A stretch of 64,000 nt of DNA from an uncultured Pseudomonadota bacterium (GCA_903844155.1 CAIMSU010000162.1:1-64000), one strand, 5' to 3'. Numbered from the stretch's first letter, positions 17,833-26,894 are shown. Translations and numbers: made by a program. Notes: generated from the letters alone by a model not told the origin.

Positions 17833-20187
17833 ATGGCACGACGTCCGTCACCCCTCCCGCCGCTCGTGGTCTTCGCCGTTGGCGTGGTCCTCGGGGACAT
17901 CGCCGCTCCGCTCTGCACGAGTGGGGAGCCCGCCCTGGTCGGGTTCACGCTCGCCGCCGTGGCGCTCGTCATCCTGTCGCTGTTTGCGCGGCGGACGGGC
18001 GCTGCAGCGGTCTTTGTCGCAGGCGGGTGTGCTGGGCTGGCCCTCATCGGGCGGCTGTCGGGGCCGCTGCCGGGGTTGCCTGAGCGGGTGCGCGGGGTGG
18101 TGGTGGGGACGGCCGATGGGCATGACGCGGACGTGCAGGTGAGCGCGGTCGCGAGCCCGGGCGAGGCGTGGCGAGCCGAGTCGGGCAGGCTCAGGGTCCG
18201 GTTTCCGCTGGCGCCGCCCGCGGCCGGCGCGGTGATTGTCGTCGGCGGGACCGCACACGCCCTGCCCCGCCACGCGCTCCCGGGCGCGCCCACCGAGCGG
18301 TGGTCCGTTGCGCGCGCGCATGTTCGGGCGCTGCTGACGGCGAAGGACGTCGTGGTGGAGGGCCCGGAGCCGCTGCCCTCCCCGGCGCGGCGGCTTGTTC
18401 ACGCCGGGCTTGTGGCTGCCATGGCGGGCCAACCTGGGACGGTGGTCGCACCGGAGGAGAAGGGGCTCCTTCAGCGCACCGGCACGTGGCATTTCGCTGT
18501 GGTCTCTGGCGTTCAGGTCGGGCTGGTCGCGGCTGGCGCGTGGGCGCTGATGACGGTGCTGGCGAGGCCGTTGGTTGTCATCCTCCCGGCGGGCGGGATG
18601 CGCTGGCTTTCGGCGATCGCGGCTGGCGCGGGGGCTTTTGGGTTGGCGCTCGGCGCGGGGGCGCCGGTGTCGGCGATCCGTGCCGCGCTCTGCGCCAGCG
18701 TTTGCGCCGTCGCGCGGGCGGCAGGGGTGACCGTCGGGGCCTGGGAGGGGCTTGCCTTCGCGGTCTGCGGTGTCCTGCTGGTCGACCCCGGGGCCGTGGA
18801 CCACCTCGGGTTTCAGTTCGCCGTCTCTGCGATCGCCGGGATCATCCTCTGGTCGAGCCGCATCGTGCGTTGGCTGCCGCTCGATGCGCCGCGGGCGCTG
18901 CGTTGGGCTGCGCGCTCGCTCGGGGCCAGCGTCGGAGCACTGGTCGGGACGCTGCCGATCGCAGCATGGCGGCTGCAGACGTTTTCGCCGATGTCCCCGG
19001 TCTGCAACCTCCTCGTCGCGCCGTTGCTCGGCCTGGTGGGCGCGCCGGCGGCGCTGCTCGGGTTTGCGACGAGCGGGGTTGCCCGATTGGACGTCGCGAG
19101 CGCCTTCCTCCTCACCGTCGCGGACACCGCAGCGGACTTCGCGCTGCGCGTGTTGCAGCCGCTTGATGTCACGCCGTGGCATCCGGCAGTGGGCCCGGTG
19201 GGCGCGGTTCTCCTTGGCCTGGCGGCGCTGTGTCCACGTCGGCCGCTCGTGGCCGCGGGGATCTGGACGTTCGTGCTGGGCACTCGTTGGCCGGTCCCCC
19301 CCGAAGACGGGCGGCTGGTCGTGCAGTTCCTGGCCGTTGGTCAGGGAGACAGCGCCATCGTGAGCTTTCCGGACGGGCGGGTCTGGCTCGTCGACACCGG
19401 CCCGGAACCGGACGATGTGCTCGACGTGCTCCGCCGGGAGGGCATCACCCACCTCGACCGCGTGATCCTGAGTCACCCCCATCCCGACCACTTCGGTGGG
19501 CTTGAGGCGATCCTCGAGAACCTCGATGTAGACGAGCTGATCGTGCCCCGAGCGCCCCGACTGGGACTCGCTGGCGAGACGGGGAGCCAACGCGCTGCCG
19601 GAGGGTTCGCGGCTGCCGCCGAGAGCGAGCGCACGTACGCCCGCCTGCTCGGCCTCGCGCGACGTGTGGACTTCGCCGAGATCCCGGCGCCAGGCGTGCT
19701 TCTTCACCCGTGGCTCGGCTGGCGCAGCCCGGCCCGCGACCCGGTCAACGACGAGAGCGTCGTGTTCCGCATCGACTTCGGGAAGCGTCGCTTCCTGTTC
19801 ACCGGGGATGTCGAAAAGGCGGGCGAGGCGGAGTTGTTGGCCCACCACGGGGCAGATCTCCACGCGGACGTCCTGAAGGTGCCGCACCACGGCAGCAAGA
19901 CGTCGTCGTCGTGGCCGTTCGTCACGGCGGTGAACCCGCTGGTGTCGGTGATCTCGTGCGGCGAGGACAACCGCTTCCACCACCCGAATCCGCTGGCGCT
20001 GGCGCACTACCGCGGGCGCCGCGTGTACCGGACCGATCTGGACGGCACGGTGGTGGTGTCGACCGACGGGACGGACCTGCACGTGGATCTGCCCGACGCG
20101 GAGCCTGTGTTCCTGGACCCGGACCCGGTGCCCGCCGGCGCGCAGCGTGCGGACCTGGGCGTCCTGCCGGAGGCTCACGAACCCTGA
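17833..20187 (+). CDS. comEC: ComEC/Rec2-family DNA-uptake channel
   Basis: 784 residues from the ATG at 17833 (an in-frame TTG at 17815 is the alternative). ComEC moves single-stranded transforming DNA across the inner membrane. Order of parts: N-terminal TM helices and the soluble OB-like DUF4131 region (to about 200), and the Competence domain with many TM helices (about 215-500; GTWHFAVVSGVQVGL matches the conserved HLLAISGLH-type helix). The metallo-beta-lactamase domain follows (from about 505), with HPHPDH at 548-553 and DVLKVPHHGSKTSSS near the end. Length and domains are complete. With comM and recA in the same window this indicates transformation capacity, although pilus genes are not here. 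Confidence 0.95.
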   Translation: MARRPSPLPPLVVFAVGVVLGDIAAPLCTSGEPALVGFTLAAVALVILSLFARRTGAAAVFVAGGCAGLALIGRLSGPLPGLPERVRGVVVGTADGHDADVQVSAVASPGEAWRAESGRLRVRFPLAPPAAGAVIVVGGTAHALPRHALPGAPTERWSVARAHVRALLTAKDVVVEGPEPLPSPARRLVHAGLVAAMAGQPGTVVAPEEKGLLQRTGTWHFAVVSGVQVGLVAAGAWALMTVLARPLVVILPAGGMRWLSAIAAGAGAFGLALGAGAPVSAIRAALCASVCAVARAAGVTVGAWEGLAFAVCGVLLVDPGAVDHLGFQFAVSAIAGIILWSSRIVRWLPLDAPRALRWAARSLGASVGALVGTLPIAAWRLQTFSPMSPVCNLLVAPLLGLVGAPAALLGFATSGVARLDVASAFLLTVADTAADFALRVLQPLDVTPWHPAVGPVGAVLLGLAALCPRRPLVAAGIWTFVLGTRWPVPPEDGRLVVQFLAVGQGDSAIVSFPDGRVWLVDTGPEPDDVLDVLRREGITHLDRVILSHPHPDHFGGLEAILENLDVDELIVPRAPRLGLAGETGSQRAAGGFAAAAESERTYARLLGLARRVDFAEIPAPGVLLHPWLGWRSPARDPVNDESVVFRIDFGKRRFLFTGDVEKAGEAELLAHHGADLHADVLKVPHHGSKTSSSWPFVTAVNPLVSVISCGEDNRFHHPNPLALAHYRGRRVYRTDLDGTVVVSTDGTDLHVDLPDAEPVFLDPDPVPAGAQRADLGVLPEAHEP

Positions 20188-20358
20188 ATCGCGCACGGGG
20201 TGGCGGTGGTCAGGGGGCCAGCGCGGGGTCGGAGCGGCGTTCCACGGTCGCCCTTCAGATCGGCGCGGAACGGAGCGAGCCGCCCAAAGAAGGCAAAGCG
20301 CCCCGCGACGGGGTAAACGCCGGCCGGTCTGGCTCCCGAACCCCCGCCCGAGGTCCCC

Positions 20359-21774
20359 ATGCGCCCCTTGTACAACAACATCCTCGAATGTGTCGGTGAT
20401 ACGCCGAACGTTCGCATCAACCGCATCATGGCGGGGCTGCCCGGGGACCTCTACGCGAAGATCGAATACCTGAACCCCGCGAACTCGGTGAAGGACCGGA
20501 TTGCGATGGAGATCATCGACGATCTGGAGAAGACGGGCAAGCTCAAGCCGGGCGGCACGATCATCGAGGCCACCAGCGGCAACACCGGCGCGGGGCTCGC
20601 GATGGTCGCGGCGGTGCGCGGCTACAAGTGCATCTTCGTGATGGCCGACAAGCAGTCCGAGGAAAAACGGGCGGCGCTACGGGCGTATGGCGCGCGTGTC
20701 GTGGTTTGTCCGACGGACGTGGAGCCCGAAGACCCGAATTCCTACTACTCGACGGCCAAGCGGCTGGTCGCGGAGACGCCCAACTCGGCGTACTCCAACC
20801 AGTACCACAACCCCGCAAACCCGCGCGCGCACTACAAGAGCACGGGTCCCGAGATCTGGGAGCAGTTCGGCGGGAAGATCGACGTGTTCATCTGCTCGCT
20901 GGGCACCGGCGGCACGGTGACGGGCACGGCGAAGTTCCTGAAGGAGAAGAACCCCAAGCTCCGGGTTGTCGGCGTCGATCCAGTCGGATCGCTGTACTTC
21001 GACTACTTCCACACCGGCCAGCTCACCACGCCCTACAACTACAAGGTCGAGGGCATCGGCGAGGACTTCCTGCCTTCGACCATGGATTTCTCGTACGTGG
21101 ACGACGTGGTGCGCGTGAACGACAAGGAGTGCTTCGTGATGACGCGGCGACTGGTCCGCGAGGAGGGCATTTTCGGAGGTTCTTCCTGTGGTGCGGCGAT
21201 GGCCGGGGCGCTGAAGTGGTGGAAGAACAACGGGGTGGCCGGGATGCGCGGCGTCGTCATCATGCCCGACTCGGGCGCGCGGTACTTGTCCAAGGTCTAC
21301 AACGACAATTGGATGCGGGAGAACGGCTTCCTGGAGCCTGAGGTCGCGATCGGCGGGCTCGGCAGCGTGAACGATCTGGTTGACCACAAGGGCCGTCGCG
21401 CGATCGTGTCCGTGCGGCCGGACCAGAAGGTCAGCGAGGTGATCGGCGTGCTCAAGCTCAATGGCATCTCGCAGGTGCCAGTGATGGAGGGCGACAAGGT
21501 CCTTGGCCTGCTCTCCGAGAGCCGCCTCCTGGAGCGGGCGCTTGCGGGCGCGCGCGCGGACTCCTCCGTCGGTGACATGGTCGAGTCAAACTACTGCACG
21601 GTCAACGGGGACACGGACATCACCGTGCTGACCGAGCTCTTCAAGCGCTCCAAGGCGGCGGTCGTGATCGAGGCTGGCAGGGCCGTGGACATCATCACGC
21701 GCATCGACCTCATCGACTACATCGCCAAGGTGACCGCGCAGAGCCGCCCGGGCGCGCCGACGAGCGCCTCGTGA
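20359..21774 (+). CDS. cbs: cystathionine beta-synthase
   Basis: A PLP enzyme that condenses serine (or O-acetylserine-type substrates) with homocysteine to form cystathionine, the first step of reverse transsulfuration. Residues 1-330 are the fold II catalytic domain with the PLP lysine Lys45 (ANSVKDRIAM), the substrate loop TSGNT at 72-76 and the phosphate loop GTGGTVTGTAK. Residues ~345-460 hold two CBS (Bateman) repeats, the regulatory part that distinguishes CBS from cysteine synthase. There is no N-terminal heme-binding extension. The ATG has GAGGT four bases upstream. It overlaps the next gene (GTGA), which encodes the second enzyme of the pathway. Confidence 0.93.
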   Translation: MRPLYNNILECVGDTPNVRINRIMAGLPGDLYAKIEYLNPANSVKDRIAMEIIDDLEKTGKLKPGGTIIEATSGNTGAGLAMVAAVRGYKCIFVMADKQSEEKRAALRAYGARVVVCPTDVEPEDPNSYYSTAKRLVAETPNSAYSNQYHNPANPRAHYKSTGPEIWEQFGGKIDVFICSLGTGGTVTGTAKFLKEKNPKLRVVGVDPVGSLYFDYFHTGQLTTPYNYKVEGIGEDFLPSTMDFSYVDDVVRVNDKECFVMTRRLVREEGIFGGSSCGAAMAGALKWWKNNGVAGMRGVVIMPDSGARYLSKVYNDNWMRENGFLEPEVAIGGLGSVNDLVDHKGRRAIVSVRPDQKVSEVIGVLKLNGISQVPVMEGDKVLGLLSESRLLERALAGARADSSVGDMVESNYCTVNGDTDITVLTELFKRSKAAVVIEAGRAVDIITRIDLIDYIAKVTAQSRPGAPTSAS

Positions 21775-22943
21775 GCGCCGACGAGAAGCTCGGGTTCGAC
21801 ACGCTGGCCGTCCACGCCGGCCAGTCGCCTGACCCGACGACCGGCGCGGTCATGGTGCCGATCTACCAGGTCTCGACGTATGCGCAGGACGGCGTCGGCA
21901 ACCACAAGGGCTACGACTACTCGCGCTCCGACAATCCGACGCGCACGCCGCTCCAGGTGTGTCTCGCGGCGTTGGAAGGCGCAAAACACGCGCTCGTCTA
22001 CGCGTCGGGGCTCGCCGCGACGGACAACCTCGTCCGCACCGTCTGCCGCCCCGGCGACCACGTGGTCTGCGGCGACGACGTGTACGGCGGCAGCTACCGG
22101 CTCTTCGACAAGGTCGTACGGCACTGGGGCGTCACGTTCACCTACGCGGACTTCTCGACCTGCGACCTCGAGAAAGCCATCCCCGCCGGCACCAGGCTGG
22201 TCTGGCTGGAGACCCCCACCAACCCGCTCCTCAAGGTCAGCGACATCGCAGCCGTCTGCGCGCGGGCGAAAGCGGTCGGCGCGCTGGTCGCCGTCGACAA
22301 CACCTTCGCAACTCCCTACTTCCAACGCCCCCTTGCGCTCGGGGCGGACTTTGTCGTGCACAGCATGACGAAGTACCTCAACGGCCACTCGGACGTCGTC
22401 ATGGGCATGGTCGCGCTCAACGACTCCGCGACGTACGACCGGCTGAAGTTCCTGCAGAACGCCGCCGGCGCCGTCCCCGGCCCCATGGACTGCTGGCTGG
22501 TCCTGCGCGGCCTGAAAACTCTCGGCGTCCGCATGGATCGTCACCAGCAAAGCGGCAAGATCATCGCGCGTTGGCTCGCCGCACATCCGGACGTCGCGCG
22601 CGTCTACACCCCGCTCCTCCCCAGCCACCCCAACCACGACGTAGCCATGCGGCAGATGTCGGGCTTCGGCGGGATGATCTCGTTTGAGCTGCGCGCCGCT
22701 CCCGGCGATTCAGCGCTCGAGCGCGCTCGCCGCTTCGTGGCCGCCACCCGGGTCTTCACGTTGGCCGAGAGCCTCGGCGGCGTCGAGTCGCTCATCGAGG
22801 TCCCCGCGCTGATGACACACGCGAGCATTGAGCCGCAGAAACGCCGCGAGATCGGCATCGAGGACGGCCTCATCCGGCTCTCGGTCGGCATCGAGGACGT
22901 CGAGGACCTCATTGCGGACCTGGAGCGCGCGTTCGGGGCCTGA
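21771..22943 (+). CDS. cystathionine gamma-synthase/gamma-lyase
   Basis: A 390-residue Cys/Met-metabolism PLP enzyme. Lys201 in SMTKYLNGHSD is the cofactor lysine; FDTLAVHAGQ at the N-terminus and YSRSDNPTR are family signatures. The family includes gamma-synthase (MetB) and gamma-lyase (MccB/CGL), which cannot be told apart by eye. Coupling to cystathionine beta-synthase by a 4-base GTGA overlap favours gamma-lyase, i.e. cysteine from homocysteine. The GTG at 21771 is taken as the start because of that overlap and the N-terminal match. Confidence 0.92.
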   Translation: MSADEKLGFDTLAVHAGQSPDPTTGAVMVPIYQVSTYAQDGVGNHKGYDYSRSDNPTRTPLQVCLAALEGAKHALVYASGLAATDNLVRTVCRPGDHVVCGDDVYGGSYRLFDKVVRHWGVTFTYADFSTCDLEKAIPAGTRLVWLETPTNPLLKVSDIAAVCARAKAVGALVAVDNTFATPYFQRPLALGADFVVHSMTKYLNGHSDVVMGMVALNDSATYDRLKFLQNAAGAVPGPMDCWLVLRGLKTLGVRMDRHQQSGKIIARWLAAHPDVARVYTPLLPSHPNHDVAMRQMSGFGGMISFELRAAPGDSALERARRFVAATRVFTLAESLGGVESLIEVPALMTHASIEPQKRREIGIEDGLIRLSVGIEDVEDLIADLERAFGA

Positions 22944-23070
22944 TCGGGGTTTTTGGGCTTTTTTGGGCGGCTCCGCAAGCCCCTCGCCGGTTCCGTCGTC
23001 TGCTGTGGAACGCCGCTCCGCCCCTGCGCGGTCCCCTGCGTCTCGGCACCCACCCGCGGTCTCGCCCCAT

Positions 23071-23101
23071 GTATCAAAACCGACGACGTCAGTTTTGATA
23101 C
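23071..23101. repeat. 31-bp palindrome, copy A of an inverted-repeat pair
   Basis: GTATCAAAAC (23071-23080) and GTTTTGATAC (23092-23101) are perfect arms; GAC/GTC pairs continue inside. Its last 26 bases recur inverted, with one mismatch, at 24131-24156. It lies in the 358-base gap 22944-23301. The rest of that gap holds only poly-T-containing sequence just after the upstream stop and no gene that I can support. Confidence 0.65.
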
Positions 23102-23301
23102 CTCAGAACGTCCCCCCGACGCCGATCCCGTTGGGTCGGGCGTAGACCTGGAGGGCGACCGGCTGGGAAAGCGGCGTTTGGAGCTGGATCTGCGGCCATC
23201 GCAAGTCCGGCGAGCAGCGGCGCCACACGAGCATCATTCCCGCATCCCCGCCCCACCGCGCCTGCACCCTTCCTGCGCGCCAACGCCGGTAGCTTGTCGG
23301 A

Positions 23302-23736
23302 ATGTCGCCTCGCCCCCTCGTCGTTTTCGTGGCCACGCTGCCGCTCGTCCTGCTCACTGCCCTCGCCGTTGCCCAGACCGGAGACGGTCGGGCCGACAGC
23401 TACGTCATCGCGAGCATCCTGGTGGCCGCTGGCTGCGCGCGCATGGCCACGTTGGAGGTCGACCGGCGCCTGTACGCGCTAACCAATGCGCTGTGGGTGG
23501 TGTGCATGCCGCTCGTGGCAGGTGCGAGCACCGGGTTCGCGCTGGCGGTCGTCCACCCCAAGCTCGTGGAGGGCCACGTCAACCCCTGGCCGCTGCTTGG
23601 AGGCGCTGGCCTCGGCTTTCTGGGCGGCGTTGTCCTCTGGCCCGCGCTCGTTGTGGCTGGCGCCGTCGTGCAGTTGTTCGCGGTGATCTTCGCCCGCACG
23701 ATCGCGCGCTCAAGTCCCGTCAGCGACCCGGCGTGA
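23302..23736 (+). CDS. small four-helix membrane protein, unknown
   Basis: 144 residues with four hydrophobic segments (about 5-24, 34-50, 60-85 and 95-130), an N-terminal one resembling a signal anchor. No family recognised. Its 3' end overlaps the convergent gene 23710-24114 by 27 bases. The two genes together are bracketed by copies A and B of the inverted repeat, which suggests they may form a unit. Confidence 0.6.
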   Translation: MSPRPLVVFVATLPLVLLTALAVAQTGDGRADSYVIASILVAAGCARMATLEVDRRLYALTNALWVVCMPLVAGASTGFALAVVHPKLVEGHVNPWPLLGGAGLGFLGGVVLWPALVVAGAVVQLFAVIFARTIARSSPVSDPA

Positions 23737-24114
23737 GCCGGTCATCGCGATCCCGAGCACGAGCGCAGCGGCCGGCAACGTGCAAAGCAGGCTCCCACCC
23801 CCAAACCACACGTTGTTCATCGCCTCCGCGCGCCCTTCCTCCGTGATCACCGCGCGCTCCGACGGATCCACGTTCATGAGCGCCTGGTTCACCTGGTGCA
23901 TCCCCCAGAAGTACCCGCCGGCCCCGATGACGGCGGGCGCCAACGCCAACACGATGAGGACCCCGCCGATCAGCTTCGCGATCGTCGTCCCACGCAGGAC
24001 CCCCGCCACGCCCAGTCCGACCACGAACAGGCCGATGAGGCACACATCCGCGCCGAGAAGGACCCACATCGGCCAACCGCCTTCGAGGAACCAGCGGTAC
24101 ACGTGTCCGATCAT
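23710..24114 (-). CDS. small membrane protein, TolQ/ExbB-like N-terminus
   Basis: 134 residues with three hydrophobic segments (about 14-40, 46-68 and 108-125). The opening YRWFLEGGWPMWVLL resembles the start of MotA/TolQ/ExbB proton-channel proteins (EGG-x-hydrophobic), but the rest is too short and too different to assign. GGAGG lies six bases before the ATG at 24114. It is downstream of yaeQ on the same strand, with the palindrome copy B between them. Confidence 0.6.
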   Translation of the reverse strand: MIGHVYRWFLEGGWPMWVLLGADVCLIGLFVVGLGVAGVLRGTTIAKLIGGVLIVLALAPAVIGAGGYFWGMHQVNQALMNVDPSERAVITEEGRAEAMNNVWFGGGSLLCTLPAAALVLGIAMTGSRRVADGT

Positions 24115-24130
24115 CGTCTGCCTCCAGGAT

Positions 24131-24156
24131 GTATCAAAAGTGACGTCGTCGGTTTT
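24131..24156. repeat. 26-bp inverted copy B of the 23071 element
   Basis: GTATCAAAAG then TGACGTCGTCGGTTTT is the reverse complement of 23076-23101 except for one base. Beyond TTTT the similarity stops. It lies two bases after the yaeQ stop codon (minus strand). Read from yaeQ it gives AAAAC-C-GAC-loop-GTC and a CTTTT tract, so a terminator role is possible. Confidence 0.6.
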
Positions 24157-24157
24157 C

Positions 24158-24700
24158 CTAGGTGAGCGTGTGCGGAACGACGGCGCCTGACACGCTCTGG
24201 TCGCCGATCGTCACGTAAAGCTGGCTTTCCTGGCGCACAAGCGACCACACGGACGTCCGCTCGGTGGCCTTGTCCAGTGCATCGAGAAACTTCGGGTCGA
24301 GCGCGTAGACCTCGATGGCGTCGAGCTTGTGGACGTTCGTCTTGTCCACCGCGCGCTGCAGTTGCGCGACGTCGTTGTGCGTGAACACGACCGTTCGCGG
24401 CGCCGATTTCGAGACCTTGTGCAGCCGGTCCCCGGTCGGCGTGCCGATCTCGATCGCGACCTGCAGATCGCCGCGCAGGTCGCGCACGGTGATCGGGGAC
24501 TCGTCGGCCGACGAGAGCCCTCCCTTGGAGAACGCGATCCCCTCCTCAAAACACAGGCAGTACGCCAACACCCGCGTCATCATGTACCGCGCGCTCTCCG
24601 ACGGGTGCCGGGCGACGCGCAAATCCAGCGTCTCATAGACGCCGCGGTCGAGATCGGACATCTCGATGGTGACGTGAAAGACCGTGGACGTCAGCGCCAT
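24158..24700 (-). CDS. yaeQ: YaeQ-family protein
   Basis: 180 residues from the ATG at 24700, which matches the YaeQ family start (MALTSTVFHVTIEMSDLDR). The family fold is related to PD-(D/E)XK nucleases. Its cellular role is unclear; E. coli YaeQ can suppress loss of the antiterminator RfaH. The conserved ARHPSES and MMTRVLAYCL stretches and the C-terminal LYVTIGD are present. The start overlaps the stop of the YHYH lipoprotein by one base (TGATG), so these two genes are probably co-translated. Confidence 0.9.
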   Translation of the reverse strand: MALTSTVFHVTIEMSDLDRGVYETLDLRVARHPSESARYMMTRVLAYCLCFEEGIAFSKGGLSSADESPITVRDLRGDLQVAIEIGTPTGDRLHKVSKSAPRTVVFTHNDVAQLQRAVDKTNVHKLDAIEVYALDPKFLDALDKATERTSVWSLVRQESQLYVTIGDQSVSGAVVPHTLT

Positions 24701-25668
24701 CAGCGCGTCTCGCAGGTCGTGTAGTATTGAATCTCGGCGAAGTACGCGTCGTTGTACTTGCCCGGGCACACGTGCTGGTGGTAGCGCCCGGTGAAATACA
24801 CCGTGGCGTCCGGCCCCACGATGTCGGCTACATGCCCATTCTGACCGTCAAAATCGCCTTCGTCCGGGGTCGAGCCGTCCAGCTCGGTACACCCAAGGAT
24901 CACGGTGCCGTCGCACGCGATGCCGTACAGCTCGATCTCGGCGTTTCCAGGCACGTTTGTCGTCGCCAGCCCCTCCGCGACGAGCACGGACAGCGCGCCG
25001 GGGTTGGGCGAGTGGTGGTGGTACACGCCGGTCTCCTGCGGGTGCCCGTCCCACGTGTCAAACGTGTACTGCTCCTGCGAGATGTCGTCGTTTGGCGCGG
25101 CGAATCCTGCAAACAGAAGGACGCTGTCGAGCCCGACGCCCAGCGCGCCCCCGTTGTACTCCTCTGTGCTCGTCGTCGCAAAACCGTCGACCATGTCGGA
25201 CGTTACGGTGATGCCCTTTGCGACCGGGCTTAGCGGCACCCAAACATACGAATCCTGCGTCGAGAGCGTGTTCGGGTTCTGGTGGTAGTCGCCCCCCCGG
25301 TCGTCCCAGGCCTCCCAATTCGGGTCGGTCGTCGGGTAGTAGCTGCTCGGGTGCGGCGGCAGGTCGTGCGTGTGGATCATGACGCTGTCGCCGTCGATCG
25401 CGATGTCCGCGCAACGAAAGAAGTCCTGGTAGAATTTGGGAACGTCGCTGGCGACGGTCGTGGCACAGTTGGCGAGGGTCAAGGCTGTCGCTGCGGTGTC
25501 GCCGGAGTCGGTCGTCGCGGAGTCGCCCGAGTCCGATCCGGTCGACTGGCAGGTCCCGGTGGTGTCCTGCCCGTCGCGGTAGATGCGCGTCTCCCCGGCG
25601 GGGCAGGGCGCGGCGGTGGTGCATGCACTCAGGGTCGAAAGCAGGGAGAGGACGAACGCGATCCGCAT
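24700..25668 (-). CDS. YHYH-domain lipoprotein
   Basis: A 322-residue protein with a short signal peptide and lipobox TLSAC (Cys about 16). A TGSDSGDSATTDSGDTAAT linker follows, then a domain with GVYHHHSPN and a downstream FTGRYHQHVCPG. These His-rich motifs are those of the YHYH domain family, found in secreted bacterial proteins, probably metal-binding and of unknown function. The ATG at 25668 is divergent from the Uma2 gene across 153 bases. It is coupled to yaeQ downstream, a pairing I cannot explain. Confidence 0.8.
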   Translation of the reverse strand: MRIAFVLSLLSTLSACTTAAPCPAGETRIYRDGQDTTGTCQSTGSDSGDSATTDSGDTAATALTLANCATTVASDVPKFYQDFFRCADIAIDGDSVMIHTHDLPPHPSSYYPTTDPNWEAWDDRGGDYHQNPNTLSTQDSYVWVPLSPVAKGITVTSDMVDGFATTSTEEYNGGALGVGLDSVLLFAGFAAPNDDISQEQYTFDTWDGHPQETGVYHHHSPNPGALSVLVAEGLATTNVPGNAEIELYGIACDGTVILGCTELDGSTPDEGDFDGQNGHVADIVGPDATVYFTGRYHQHVCPGKYNDAYFAEIQYYTTCETR

Positions 25669-25821
25669 GCCTCCGCCCTAACCGTCAGCGACCGGATCCC
25701 GCGCAGGTTCCTTTGGGCGACTGCTCCGCATCGCGGCGTCCTCCGGGCGTGGGGGCGCCCGCTCAGGCTCGCTCGCTGGCGGGGCGGCACGCGCGGCGTT
25801 GTGCCCGGGCTACAGTGCCAG

Positions 25822-26463
25822 ATGCCTCCCGCCGTCCGAGCCCCCGCGTTCATCTCCGAAGCCGACTACCTCGCGTTCGAGGCGGCCAGCCCGGAGAAGC
25901 ACGAGTACGTGAACGGTGAGATCATCGACATGGCGGGCGGGTCGCTCGGCCACGGCTTGATCCAGGCGAATCTCATTCGGGCGCTGGGGAACAGGCTTCA
26001 GGGCGCGCCCTGCCGTTCGCTCGGCTCTGAGGTCCGCGTCCAAATCAAGGAAACCGGCATGTACGCCTACCCCGACGTGGTGGTCTACTGCGGCGAGGCG
26101 GAGCTCTCGGAGACCATCCCGCCCTCCCTGCTCAATCCGCGCGTGCTCATCGAGGTGTTGAGCGCGTCAACGGAGGTCAACGACCGCGGCGTCAAGGTCG
26201 CGCACTACCGACACCGCGCGAGCGTAGACGCCATCGTGCTCATCGACTCCCGCACGCGGCTCGTCGAGATCCAGACCCGCAACCCCAACGGCACGTGGAC
26301 CCTGGACGAGCGCACCTCCGGCGACCTCCCCATCGCGGTCCTCGACGTCGTCATCCCGTTTGACGAGGTGTACGAGGGCGTGACGATCATCCCGCCGCCC
26401 GCCCCTCCCAGCGGACGGAAGCCTCGCCCCCGCGAGCTCAAGCCCGCGCGCGCCGCGCGATGA
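25822..26463 (+). CDS. Uma2-family (DUF820) PD-(D/E)XK nuclease-like protein
   Basis: 213 residues from an ATG that matches the Uma2 N-terminus (ISEADYLAFEAASPEKHEYVNGEI). The nuclease-like core has YAYPDVVVYC followed by the hydrophobic EVLSAST strand, giving the Asp and Glu/x-Ser of the degenerate active site. Uma2 proteins are abundant in cyanobacteria and some other lineages, and their function is unproven. A Pro/Arg-rich tail ends the protein. The frame is open far upstream without similarity. It overlaps the next gene by ATGA. Confidence 0.9.
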   Translation: MPPAVRAPAFISEADYLAFEAASPEKHEYVNGEIIDMAGGSLGHGLIQANLIRALGNRLQGAPCRSLGSEVRVQIKETGMYAYPDVVVYCGEAELSETIPPSLLNPRVLIEVLSASTEVNDRGVKVAHYRHRASVDAIVLIDSRTRLVEIQTRNPNGTWTLDERTSGDLPIAVLDVVIPFDEVYEGVTIIPPPAPPSGRKPRPRELKPARAAR

Positions 26464-26891
26464 CCCCCGCGCTCGCCCCGCCGTCGTCCTTCGCCGCCGC
26501 GGCCGACCCCACCTGCCCGCCCGCAGCGTCGCCCGCTCTGCCCGCCCCGCCGGACCCCCACACAAACCCGCTCCTGCTCTCCGGCGCCATCACCCTCGGC
26601 GTGACCTACACCCCGGCGCTCGCGTTCTCGATCGTCGCGCTCGCCGACCGGCAGACCCAGTTTGGCACGGATTGGGGTCTGCTCCCGGTCTTTGGGCCCT
26701 TCGCCTGGGACGTCACGGACACGGGCTTCAACAACTCAGGCGTCGAGGCCATCGTCCTCGCCGACGGTGTCGGTCAGGTCGGCGGGGCTGCGCTGCTGAC
26801 GGCGGGCGTCATCCAGACACGCTCGGTTGCGTGGATCCCCACGATCCACGTCGGGCGGACCCTGCAGCTCGGCGTCGCCGGCCGGTTCTGA
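26460..26891 (+). CDS. small protein with two hydrophobic segments, unknown
   Basis: 143 residues, start ATG overlapping the Uma2 stop. The first ~35 residues are Ala/Pro-rich and lack a normal positive n-region. Hydrophobic segments follow at about 38-62 and 100-118, and the C-terminus (IHVGRTLQLGVAGRF) ends in Phe like an outer-membrane beta-strand. It might be a small membrane or envelope protein. No family recognised. It ends three bases before the convergent tldE stop. Confidence 0.55.
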   Translation: MTPALAPPSSFAAAADPTCPPAASPALPAPPDPHTNPLLLSGAITLGVTYTPALAFSIVALADRQTQFGTDWGLLPVFGPFAWDVTDTGFNNSGVEAIVLADGVGQVGGAALLTAGVIQTRSVAWIPTIHVGRTLQLGVAGRF

Positions 26892-26894
26892 CCG

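Noticed and set aside
17848-20196. 782-codon minus frame opposite comEC
   Set aside because: Arg/His-rich shadow; the plus strand encodes an unambiguous ComEC.
22944-22990. T-rich stretch after the cystathionine gene considered as an intrinsic terminator
   Set aside because: No stable GC stem precedes either T-run.
23710-24114. Assignment as ExbB/TolQ
   Set aside because: Only the first ~20 residues resemble the family; the proton-channel helices and length are missing.
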